Shown here: piece after piece, positions 24,838 to 34,510 of the stretch
How the letters are laid out: each line of letters opens with the position of its first letter
Position numbering within the stretch: the first letter of the stretch is position 1
NCBI GenBank assembly: GCA_036898135.1
Contig: CM072511.1
Span: 156,997,872-157,061,871 of the forward strand
Length of the DNA: 64,000 bases
Direction: 5' to 3'
DNA from: Oncomelania hupensis
Taxonomy: Eukaryota; Mollusca; Gastropoda; Littorinimorpha; Pomatiopsidae
The notes under the pieces: model-generated
The model's database searches: none
What the model was told of the DNA's origin: nothing
Seen by the model: only the letters and a program-made list of their open reading frames with translations
Position numbers and translations under genes: made by a program

Positions 24838-25115
24838 TGAGAGTATAAACCGAGGTTTATAATCTGTGCACGCACGCATTCCATAGCACAGACTTTAAAA
24901 GATCCGGACGCTCATGTCCTAGGCGGGCGAGTGCCGACTACACAAATACACCCAGCACGCATTATGTCACTTCTTCGGATTGTGCTCCGTCGTCTGGGCG
25001 TCAAGCTATGTGCCCAAAGGTTGCAAATGGAGGCTTGAAATAGAGCTTGTATTGTCAGCGCCTTGAGCAGCTCTTGAGCTAGAAAAGCGCATCAACAGAA
25101 CTATAAAATAAATAA
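24838..25115 (+). mobile_element. SINE-like retroposon with family A tail, second copy
   Basis: Collinear with 22838-23115 and keeps the fuller tail AGCGCCTTGAGCAGCTC ... GAAAAGCGC followed by ATAAAATAAATAA. An internal ATGTGCCCAAAGGTTGC block also resembles 14460. Confidence 0.7.
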
Positions 25116-25512
25116 TACTAAAATTACAACACAACTATATCCCTCTTTCAACATTAACATAACCCAATCCCTTCTCTTGTCTATAGTTTGTACACTTTTT
25201 CTGTACGCTTCTATCGCGGTTTGCCAAAGAGTGATCATTATTTTATTCCATCATTTCACTTGTACAGCGACAGCATAGAGCTCATCAAGCTTGATATTAT
25301 GAAATACCACTTCAATGACAGTTCTTCACACTTGCCAACTCAAAACAGAAGATTCATCATTTCATAAAAATGCCAACTTTGCGGTAGTCGTTCCCTTATC
25401 GCCAACTTACAAGTTAGTGCGAAATACCGCTCACACTTCTCACAGCTGTTGCCGCACACGGCAAAACTGGGAGTCGTCGAGACTTACTGTTGAGGTGCTA
25501 CGCTGTGTGTGT

Positions 25513-25945
25513 GCTGTTAAGCTTAGGTCTGACGACGAGCGTTCTGATTGCGATCACAAGGACAGGGAATGTTTGGGAGTCAAGATTTGAACGGGACAAT
25601 TGACGCTGCCAGTCGTCAGTAGTCAACACTAAAACCTTTGATTTGGGTAAACATGCGCACAGTCACTGCGCATAAACAAAAGCACAAGAGTTGTGATCCT
25701 TCCTGCGCCCAAAGTCAAAATGTACGAAAAAGAAGAATTGTTGCATTAACGGTAGCATTTTATTTCCTAAGTTCAAAGAAAAAAATCAATATTCCATAAA
25801 CATGCACGTTACTGTATCATCTCTATTAACTTGCAGGTAATTTCACATTCAACGTTCCTAGCTGGCCGAGCTTGGAATTAGTAGCCATTTTCGCAAGATC
25901 ACGTGATCAAAATAGCACGTTTTAATGGTTTCCGTGGAAATTAGG
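25513..25945 (+). mobile_element. Family F DNA element, second copy (right end missing)
   Basis: Starts with CTGTTAAGCTTAGGTCTGAC, equivalent to the left TIR at 7286, and stays alignable to CAAAATAGCACGTTTTAATGG. The copy has about 60 extra bases near 25725-25785. I do not find the right TIR, so it is truncated. Confidence 0.7.
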
Positions 25946-26064
25946 GTGTCATCGTAGCATTGCCATTTTGTACTATCAACGCCTCTCCCCTCGCATCTTA
26001 CGATTTCTGCTCTTCATATTTTATACCATTATACTGCAGCATCACGTGTAAATGATAACAGCGT

Positions 26065-26105
<41 letters not shown>

Positions 26106-27237
26106 GGAGGGAGAGAGCTATACGCGGCCTCAAGCCAAGCCAAGGTGCTTACTCTTAAGGTATCAGCTCCAGCAACATCCAGCACTCAATTTACGCATTG
26201 GCGGCAACGGAACTGCCGGATAGGTTATCATCAGCGGTGCTTCGGCCGGTGCGGCGGCCCTTCACTTTTCTTAAGGAGGCCGTGAATTCTCTTGTCCCGC
26301 GCAGCAACCAGCTGAATACAAAGTAGCTGTCGCCCTTATCAGTCCCCAAGCACCCACACTTTGTATACTGCTGTAAGCCAAAGATTTCTATGAGGCCACC
26401 GACGTCGGGTGAATTTGATATTAATTCCTTCTTCTCGTTTGTCTCATTTTTCAACAAGCAACTTTGTTGAGTCTACCCGAATCGTTTCCAAAATACACAG
26501 AAAGACAAACTACACGGAAAATGAAAGGAAGACCTCATTTGCAAACTAAAATGTACAGGCTTAAAACTACGCTAAAGCGAGCTACTCTCGCATTTAAAGT
26601 CACTAGCCAAAGGCATTGATACTGAATAGGGTAGCATTGAGATCATAGGTAAACGAAATGCAATGAATTTACGGAATGACATGTACTGTTTACCATAGGC
26701 AACACCACCATCATTCACACACCAAATACACTGACGCCTGAGAAAACCTCGCAAAAAACTCAATAAATCGTCAAAACGTTGGCTGAAGACCCAAGAGCTT
26801 GAGAAAATGTTTCCCACTCTCGATAAATTGCAGTGTGTGTTAAGCCCTAGTATACCAAAGACCTCAAAAAAATCCTCCCAAACACCTTCCCCCTCCTTTG
26901 GACTGATACATTGGAGGAATGCATCGACTGCCTGGGACCGCACCTGTTGGGGGAAGCGCGCGGGATTACACAAAACGCAAAGCAAAAGAGACAGGTAAAA
27001 CAGGTGAAAAGGCCAGGTATGCGCAGCCACAGTCTTAAAGCTGGCGTCTTTAAGCTGCTTTATTGGCAGCCACAGCAATACTGCAACGCTGGTCAGCACG
27101 CAACGCTTTTCTTGTAAACAGTTCCACACAGACATCCGCCCTGCTCTACACCATCGAGTTTCCGAGCTCTTGTGGCTCAAGACTACCAGCTGCTGCTGCT
27201 GCTGCCCCTTCTTCTTCATCCTCCTCTTACTATTTTA
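25946..27237. other. No supported gene; GA tract and one open frame
   Basis: (GA)n with a GC run at 26060-26110. A 215-codon minus-strand open frame (26572-27219) starts in a polyglutamine tract made by CTG/TTG units. I recognise no domain, and it overlaps shorter frames on the other strand, so I do not call it as a gene. Confidence 0.4.
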
Positions 27238-27295
27238 ACATGTAACATACCTATTGTAAGTCATCGTGTAAATGGTTAACATGTAACATACTTAT

Positions 27296-27775
27296 ACATT
27301 CCAAGGTGGGGCTGCTGCGCTCCCTTGTCATCTCCATCTTCCCATATGCTTGTGAAACATGGACCCTCACAGCAGATCTCCAACGAAGAATACAAAGCAT
27401 GGAGATGAGGTGCTACAGAAGACTTCTGGGCATTTCCTATACCAACGACGAAGTCCGACAGACCATCACACAAGCCATTGGACAACACGATGACCTGCTC
27501 ACAGTGGTGAAAAAACGGAAACTCTGATGGTATGGCCACGTCACCAGATCATCAGGTCTTGCAAAGACCATCCTGCAAGGCACAGTACAAGGAGGTAGAA
27601 GAAGAGGGAGACCGAAAAAGAGGTGGGAGGACAACATTCGAGAATGGACTGGTTTGACACTGAGCGAAACAATCAGGGTTGCTGAGGACAGGGAAAGATG
27701 GAGTACGCTGGTTAAACGAAAATCTGTGGTGCCCCTACGACCTCCGAGTTGTGGGATAGGATAGGATATGATAGG
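27296..27775 (+). mobile_element. RTE LINE 3' fragment in a minisatellite
   Basis: 480 bp corresponding to the C-terminal part of the RT ORF (HSKVRLLRS region to the end) plus the GGATAGGATATGATAGG tail. Flanked by an 8-bp target duplication ATACTTAT at 27288-27295 and 27776-27783. The frame is interrupted by a stop at 27525 and by a small deletion. No catalytic part is present. Confidence 0.9.
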
Positions 27776-27791
27776 ATACTTATTGTAAGCC

Positions 27792-27795
<4 letters not shown>

Positions 27796-27825
<30 letters not shown>

Positions 27826-28382
27826 GCTTTAGGTCCAGCGGACTCTTCCGAGCCAAATCAGGACCGGACAACCCCCAATCCGCATAAAAGATCTGCCGAA
27901 ACAACCCTAGTGGGAAAATTGAATGCCCTCCACCGGCCAGTCACTTTACAATAAAGACATCCCACGCAGGGGACGGCTGAGGCTTTACCCCAACAACTCG
28001 AACCCCCGGTTACAAAAACAAAATAGAATACAAACATCATTATAAATCATCAACAAAACACATACATATAAAATGCCTATAGTGCTAAATAATACAATCA
28101 TAGGAAGCCCTAGTGACCACCCGGCAGAAAGCGTCCAACACTCCCAAGCTGATCCAACAGACCTCATACACAAACAAGGAGTCTTGTCCAGGAAGAGTTT
28201 TCAAGAAAAAAGGTAGGTCATTGATCTAGCGAAGAAGAAGATAGTATAGCAGAGTGATAGGACAGATCAGGAATGGGAAAGAGCAAATGAGGAAGACAGC
28301 GACAGTGGGAATTTAAAGCACTAAATTTCCAGAAAGTGGGGATACTATTTATACTGAAACCCCCGGCACTCCAACGGTGGGA
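27796..28382 (-). mobile_element. 587-bp retroposon family R, (CAAT)n tail
   Basis: Flanked by a 14-bp target duplication ATTGTAAGCCATTG at 27782-27795 and 28383-28396. Read on the minus strand it ends in GGACCTAAAGCAA followed by (CAAT)n. A TATAAATA box lies at 28346-28353, about 30 bp inside the 5' boundary, and also occurs in the second copy. No tRNA head and no long open frame. Target duplication and simple tail indicate LINE-type insertion. It may be a SINE-like unit or the 3' region of an unknown LINE. Confidence 0.8.
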
Positions 28383-28540
28383 ATTGTAAGCCATTGTGTA
28401 AGTAGTCTACATGTAACATACATAATGTAAGCAATTGTGTAAGTTGTCAACATGTAACATACATAATGTAAGCAATTGTGTAAGTTGTCAACATGTAACT
28501 TAAATAAAGTAGGTCATTGTGTAAGTGGTCTATACAATAA

Positions 28541-28795
28541 ACCATTCTGACTTCTACTTTCCACTGACTGCCCTCTTTATCATAGTGAAGGTTGTGTAGA
28601 CTTTCATGGGGGTTCGCCTTTAAGAGTTCCGTTTTGATCAAGGTAGGACAGAGAGAATGAGAAGAATGGTAAGACTGTACTGTTTTGTGATACACCTGAC
28701 TGCTGCTGTTCTAGACTGCTCTAGTCCACAAGGTTTCAATTCTGACGAATTCATTTGCTAAATTGTTTTTTTTTAAGTACATACAATTGTACTAC
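28541..28795. other. No supported feature
   Basis: Short flank with no gene or repeat recognised. Confidence 0.4.
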
Positions 28796-29157
28796 TGTAG
28801 TTCCCGGGCGGTAAGGCTCGGTAACTATTGTTTCTGGCTTTGTCCGTCCAGCGTCCGGTGTCCGGCGTCCGGAAGTCACATTTGTGCATGTTTCTCTGAA
28901 ACTAATGGATGGATTTCTTTGAAACTTGGTATTTAGTTAGGAAATATTGAACCCTACCAGACGACAAAAAAGGTATGCATGTTGGGTGACGTCATTATGG
29001 TGGTGTAATAATTTGCTGTTTCGTTTGTTCTAAGGATTTGGATCAAGTTTGGTAAGTACTTAGACTTTACCCGTGCCTCCAAGATAAAACCAAACTTATG
29101 CATATAGAGTGAGGTAATCTTCGTAAAGTCATTTTATACGAACATTTTTTTTTAAAA
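28796..29157 (+). repeat. Dispersed repeat-like segment (GTCCGGCGTCCGG type)
   Basis: GTCCGTCCAGCGTCCGGTGT followed by CTGAAACTAATGGATGG and TTTGAAACTTGGTATTTAG is the wording of a repeat common in molluscan genomes. No frame. Family not named. Confidence 0.4.
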
Positions 29158-29158
29158 A

Positions 29159-29229
<71 letters not shown>
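29158..29229. repeat. (CAT)n microsatellite
   Basis: About 24 pure CAT/ATC units. Confidence 0.95.
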
Positions 29230-29690
29230 CTCTACCGTTCACCTTTACTGTTCTTAGTCACCTTTTCTGGCTGATCAACCACTTGGTACAGTTAATGATA
29301 ACTTATCAATAAGTGTTGGAGGCATGGAGTCATGACTAATCCCACGTTGAGGCAATAGTGCTCATCAGGCATGCCGTATTCCTACCCAACAACCCACCCA
29401 CCGCTACCGAATCTTAAAATACGTCCGCTGACACTTTCACCGGTTGCCCGTGGGCTGCAGAATCCATCAAACCGTCAGCGCATCTTGTACGTGTCAGCCA
29501 ATCGAGCCTATATTCTCAGAGACACGTGTTCACCTGGGCTTAAGGGCCGGCACTTACTTGTCACAAACGTCAAAGGGGATCAAGGCCGCCACTCTGAAAG
29601 CACATGCCACAGACAGCATCCGCACATTGCACAGTGCGCACCGCTTGTCGCATTTGTGAACTGGCATTTTATGTTTGTTAGTCATCGTTT
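29230..29690. other. No supported gene
   Basis: A 107-codon open frame (29371-29694) has no recognised domain. Confidence 0.35.
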
Positions 29691-29691
29691 G

Positions 29692-31190
29692 TAATGGGCC
29701 AGCGGACTGCAAACAGCCGAATCAGGACCACCGTTTGGTTGAAAGAGGACTCGCCCCTGCCTGATCCGTATACACGATCCGCTGAAACAACTCTAACGCT
29801 AACAGTGAAGACACTCCAACAGCCGGTCACTTTACAATATTGGAATACCAAACAGGGGATGCTGAGGCTGTATTCTTAATTTATTGAATCCCAGTTTACA
29901 AAAACAAAATAAAATATAAATATTATAAAATATTAAGAAACCACATACATATAACATGTCTACATTGCTAAATAATACCACAAACATCCCTAGTGACCAT
30001 TTGGCAGAAAGCGTCCAATATCATTTTCCAAGTTGACACAGCAGACCCCACACACAAATGAAAAGTTTCAGGAGTTTTCAACAACAAAAAAACGGTAGGT
30101 GGCTGACATATTGAAAGAGTGAATGCTGTAGACAACGGAAAAGAAAAGTGAATACTGCAGACAACGGAAAAGAAAAGTGAATACTGTAGACAACGGAAAA
30201 GAAAAGTGAGTACTGTAGACAACGGAAAAGAAAAGTGAATACTGTAGACAACGGAAAAGAAAAGTGAATACTGCAGACAACGGAAAAGAAAAGTGAGTAC
30301 TGTAGACAACGGAAAAGAAAAGTGAATACTGTAGACAATGGAAAAGAAAAGTGAATACTGTAGACAACGGAAAAGAAAAGTGAATACTGCAGACAACGGA
30401 AAAGAAAAGTGAATACTTTAGACAACGGAAAAGAAAAGTGAATTCTGTAGACAACGGAAAAGAAAAGTGAATTCTGTAGACAACGGAAAAGAAAAGTGAA
30501 TACTGCAGACAACGGAAAAGAAAAGTGAATACTGTAGACAATGGAAAAGAAAAGTGAATACTGTAGACAATGGAAAAGAAAAGTGAATACTGTAGACAAC
30601 GGAAAAGAAAAGTGAATACTGCAGACAACGGAAAAGAAAAGTGAATACTTTAGACAACGGAAAAGAAAAGTGAATTCTGTAGACAACGGAAAAGAAAAGT
30701 GAATTCTGTAGACAACGGAAAAGAAAAGTGAATACTGCAGACAACGGAAAAGAAAAGTGAATACTGTAGACAACGGAAAAGAAAAGTGAATTCTGTAGAC
30801 AATGGAAAAGAAAAGTGAATACTGTAGACCACGGGGAAAAAAAGTGAATACTGTAGACAACGGAAAAGAAAAGAGAATACTGTAGACAATGGAAAAGAAA
30901 AGTGAATACTGTAGACAACGGAAAAAAAAGTGAATACTGTAGACAACGGAAAAGAAAAGTGAATATTGTAGACAACGGAAAAAAAAGTGAATACTGTAGA
31001 CAACGGAAAAGAAAAGTGAATATTGTAGACAACGGGGGAAAAAAGTTAATAATGTAGATAACAGAAAAGAAAAGCTAATACAGAAATACAAGAAGTGATA
31101 GAAAAGAGGAAATTTGAAGCACCAAATTACCTAAAAGTGGGGAAACTATTTATACTAAAAGATCCCCCGGTATCCCCAAGGAAAATTGTA
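29692..31190 (-). mobile_element. Retroposon family R, second copy with expanded core
   Basis: Flanks of the minisatellite align with 27830-28382: CCAGCGGACT, GCCGGTCACTTTACAATA, CATACATATAA, CCCTAGTGACCA and GGCAGAAAGCGTCCAA on one side; CACCAAATTACC..AAAGTGGGG and TATTTATAC (31147-31155) on the other. The 3' tail (TTGCTTTAGGTCC) is missing. A 970-bp minisatellite occupies the position of a 60-70-bp non-repetitive segment in copy 1. Confidence 0.75.
30113..31082. repeat. 29-bp minisatellite, about 33 units
   Basis: Unit GTGAATACTGTAGACAACGG + AAAAGAAAA with scattered single-base variants. Repeats are directly abutting with no spacers. Because 29 is not divisible by three and no phase holds a stop, all minus-strand frames stay open for up to 337 codons and cycle through a 29-residue period. 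These are not genes. Confidence 0.97.
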
Positions 31191-31787
31191 TTTTAATTTT
31201 TTTTTAATCTCAATCATGAAGTTTCTTTGGTAATTTATTCTGTATTTGCAATTATTGTGATTGCCGGGGCTGTGATACTATGCTGATTGTGATATTGGTT
31301 TGGCAGCGGTTGTGTGTGCGTGAATATCAGTACAACTTACGTGTTAATCTGATGAGTAAAACTTGATGCAACAACAACAACCAGTGAATAGGATGCTTGC
31401 TTGATGTGCTCTTGTTTATGACATGAGAGAGAAAGACAGACAGACAGAGAGATATTTACATGTGATACTCTTGTATGTTCTATACTATGGGTTTTACAAT
31501 GTAAACTGAAAGACGTGTGAGGGAACTTGCGAGTGTGCTAGATTTGAAGAGCGTTATAGTATGCATGCATTTTCACATGTTATACCCGATGTTTTTCAAG
31601 TCTGAATGTCTTGTATTTATTTGACCAAAGTTCAACGCCTGTCATCATTATTCCTAGTAAGAGGTAACAAAGATTTGTTGAATTGAAAGAACCAAAGAAC
31701 TCCCTTCTCTTCCCTTTACCCCCCCCCCCCCCTTCCTCTTTCCCAATATTGAAAATGATGTAAAGTCTGTCACGGCAGACAAAGCTA
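31191..31787. other. No supported gene
   Basis: AT-rich with a C-run at 31721-31732. This is the left flank of the LTR element. Confidence 0.4.
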
Positions 31788-31792
31788 TAGAT

Positions 31793-33171
31793 TGTCGCGA
31801 TACAAGCGCCTACTCTACGCATCCTCGATAATCTGCTATAAGTCCAGACAATGTGTCATAGACAGTACGTCATAGACAGTGACGATAATAATATTGTTTT
31901 CGGAATGACGCAGTATGCGACATTGTTTTTATTTAGTGTAGTTCAATTTTAGATTATTGTTACCATAGACAATTTGTGTACTATCCTTTCGATTGGCTGG
32001 ATGTGGGAAATATCGTTAAGAAAAACCATTCGAGCGACCATCTTGGAGGGCAAGGAACGTATGTTTACGCCAGACCACTATTTCGGATTACTGAGGTCAT
32101 AAAGTTGGTTCGAAAAGCTCGTCTCACCCTAAACAACACGTGTCGTAGACACCACAAACGAATCCTGAGCTGGTAAGTTACGATTCGATGTGTGAAGCTG
32201 GGAAATGGGTAGTCTTGTGCTTGTGTCCATTGCGCCATGCGAATCATTCATCGTCCTTCATCAAGGTGATTCGTTATTATTCTTCAATGTATGCAAATTA
32301 TATGATAATAGTTATTTTAACATGTCGTTCTCATTTCATATAAATTCTTCAGCGCGTGAAGTTTATATGGTGATAGTTAATTTAACATGTTTGCTTAGTT
32401 CATAAAGAATGTTGGTGCATTCTTAAACATTGGAACAGTGTGGATGAACAGCGAGGAAAGAACATTATTATGTTTGAGAATAAGATGCAATAACCCGTGA
32501 ATATGCAGGGTTCTTATTCAAACAACGTCAACGGCGTTCCTCGCTGGTCATTCAACAGGATACAGATTGTGTATTTAGTCCCTGTTAATTTGTCTGTGCG
32601 CAGGGAAAGGATTTTTTGTTTTTTTGCTTCCTTCTTCATAATATTTTCGACTGTCGGATTCCTGATATGATCGTTTAACCTACTTCCACCCTCAACGCTT
32701 ATTCTTCTGATGACATGGAGCTCGTCATATCCCTGACGTCCATGTGAAGCCAGCTGGACGATAATCCTTTTGGTCAAACGTGAGGACAGAATTAAGTTAA
32801 ACAAAAGAGACAATTCTTCTTCTCCATCAGGGAATCCACGTCAGATAAGTGACAATTTTAATCAACAGTGAAATTCTTTAGAACCATGATTTCACGGGTT
32901 TTTGTATCACATCATATGAAATAAATATCATCAACCATCAACCAGTGGTATTCTTTTTTAGTTGTAAAAAAGCAAACAGGACGAATGAATAGCCAGTAAT
33001 TTCTTTTATTCTTTATTTTCTATTTCTCAACATTATTTTCTTGTTTCTTATCGATTTTAGGCATAGTAAAAAGAGGAAATTGATTCAATTCATATAAAAT
33101 TCTTTTAATATATTCATTCACCTTTTAACATCAATATATATATTAATATAAAATATATATATAACGCGACA
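31793..33171 (+). repeat. 5' LTR (1379 bp)
   Basis: Identical to the 3' LTR except for one T fewer in a T-run (near 32473) and A versus T near 33088. It would carry the Pol II promoter and, at 32920-32925, an AATAAA poly(A) signal. A consensus-like splice donor CTG|GTAAGT is at 32173. The right end is AT-rich (ATATATATAACGCGACA). Confidence 0.97.
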
Positions 33172-34510
33172 ATGGGGGCTCGTCTCGTGATAGTTGGAGT
33201 CACAATCACTTTTTAAGTCGTGTTACCACTGGTGGTGATGATATTTACTACATTGTACATGTAAATTATCATTGTATCATTCATTTGTTCAACGCGGGAG
33301 GTTGGCGGGAGCCGCTCTTACAAATGGGCGGACTTATGGACTACCCTACCAACCAATGTAACATCAGCTTCCCACGTCGATCATAAGTTACCAGTTATAT
33401 TTACAGATATAATTAGGTTGCATATTTATAACCTTATGCAAACGACTCCCAGTACGTGTTGTCAATCAAATGTTCAGCAGTAATTTCGGGTATTACATGC
33501 TGTAAAAGAATAGGCAGAACGGTGGTCTATTTTATTATCTCAGTCTTAACCGATTGAGTGTTTGAAGCTAATATTGGAATCCTATAGCATTTGTTGTTAT
33601 AGTGAATCCGGAGACACGAGGACCTGTGTCAATATTAGAGAGAGAGATAACAAGTTATAATTTAGTATAAAGACTAAATAACTTGTTGACCTACTAGTCA
33701 CCTTTGAAGGTAAGGTAAATGTTCTATGTTCAACGGACCGAACAGTAGACAGACAGTAGCGTCGCGCTTAATAGATCAGTGATAAACGGAATAATCACAC
33801 AGGATCATTAAGTCAGTTTTTTGTAGCCTAACATTTCTGTTCGCCGAAGTAAGAGCGACATAGAAAATTAGAAGAATACTCGTAGTGAGAGAGTATTAGC
33901 AGAAGGGTCTAGTAAACTCATCCGCCACAAAGGAACGGACCGCGAGTTATACTAGAGTGTATTTTTTAATTTATAAATATACACACAGTAAATCCATGAG
34001 ACACGGGTGTATCATCCAGGGTGGATTGTATCTGTGTGGCAATCAAATAAGGCCACGTACAGTTGATCTTATTAGGCGAATCAAGGTAAAGGTAGCAGGA
34101 TAACTTTTGTGAATTTGATAAGTTTAGCTACTGGATTCGAGCCTAGACAGTGACACGTTATCACAATTCTAATTACATTACAAGAATGAATTAGAATCTT
34201 TGAGTTCGAAGTAGAACTGGTGTTAACAAGAGGGTGCCATTGCCGGATACACAAAACTCTTCTTTTCAAGTTCTTGGTTTTATGCTGTTAATACGCGAAT
34301 AGCAAATAACAGAATTTGCGGTAAAAGCGTATAGTTATAACGAATCCATTGGGGTTGTTCGAAGATATTTCAAAGAGTTGCCATTTTTGTATTTTTTTTC
34401 CTCCTCGGGAAAATAACGTCATTGACGTGACGTAATCGGCGTGACGAAATCGGAACTTTTCGAACGCTAATTTATTCTTTCCTGTCGTATTACATTTTTG
34501 ACATTCGTAA
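33172..34510 (+). promoter_or_regulatory. Primer-binding site and untranslated leader
   Basis: TGGGGGCTCGTC (33173-33184), one base after the LTR, is complementary to the 3' end of tRNA-Pro as used by gammaretroviruses. Complementarity weakens after 12 bases. The following 1.3 kb has no long sense frame and presumably holds packaging and translation signals. An in-frame TAA directly precedes the gag ATG. Confidence 0.8.

Larger units (their letters stand above)
27238..28540 (+). repeat. 41-bp minisatellite interrupted by two retroposons
   Basis: Units of the type AACATGTAACATACATAATG + TAAGCAATTGTGTAAGTTGTC remain at 27238-27295, 27776-27795 and 28383-28540. The RTE fragment (27296-27775) and the retroposon (27796-28382) sit within units and both have readable target duplications. 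Confidence 0.85.

Noticed and set aside
26572..27219. 215-codon minus-strand ORF as a host gene
   Set aside because: It has no recognised domain, begins in a polyglutamine tract of a trinucleotide run, and competes with frames on the other strand. Kept only as an unassigned open frame.
30113..31082. CRISPR-like array because the repeat is 29 bp
   Set aside because: Units abut directly with no spacers, unit variants are scattered, and the context is eukaryotic.
30078..31091. 337-codon minus-strand ORF with a 29-residue period
   Set aside because: It follows from a 29-bp repeat that lacks stops in all phases. Three overlapping versions exist in other frames, and the array lies in a non-coding retroposon.
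31976..32813. Small ORFs in the LTRs that recur at 39156-39994
   Set aside because: Their conservation only reflects LTR identity; no domain or start context supports them.
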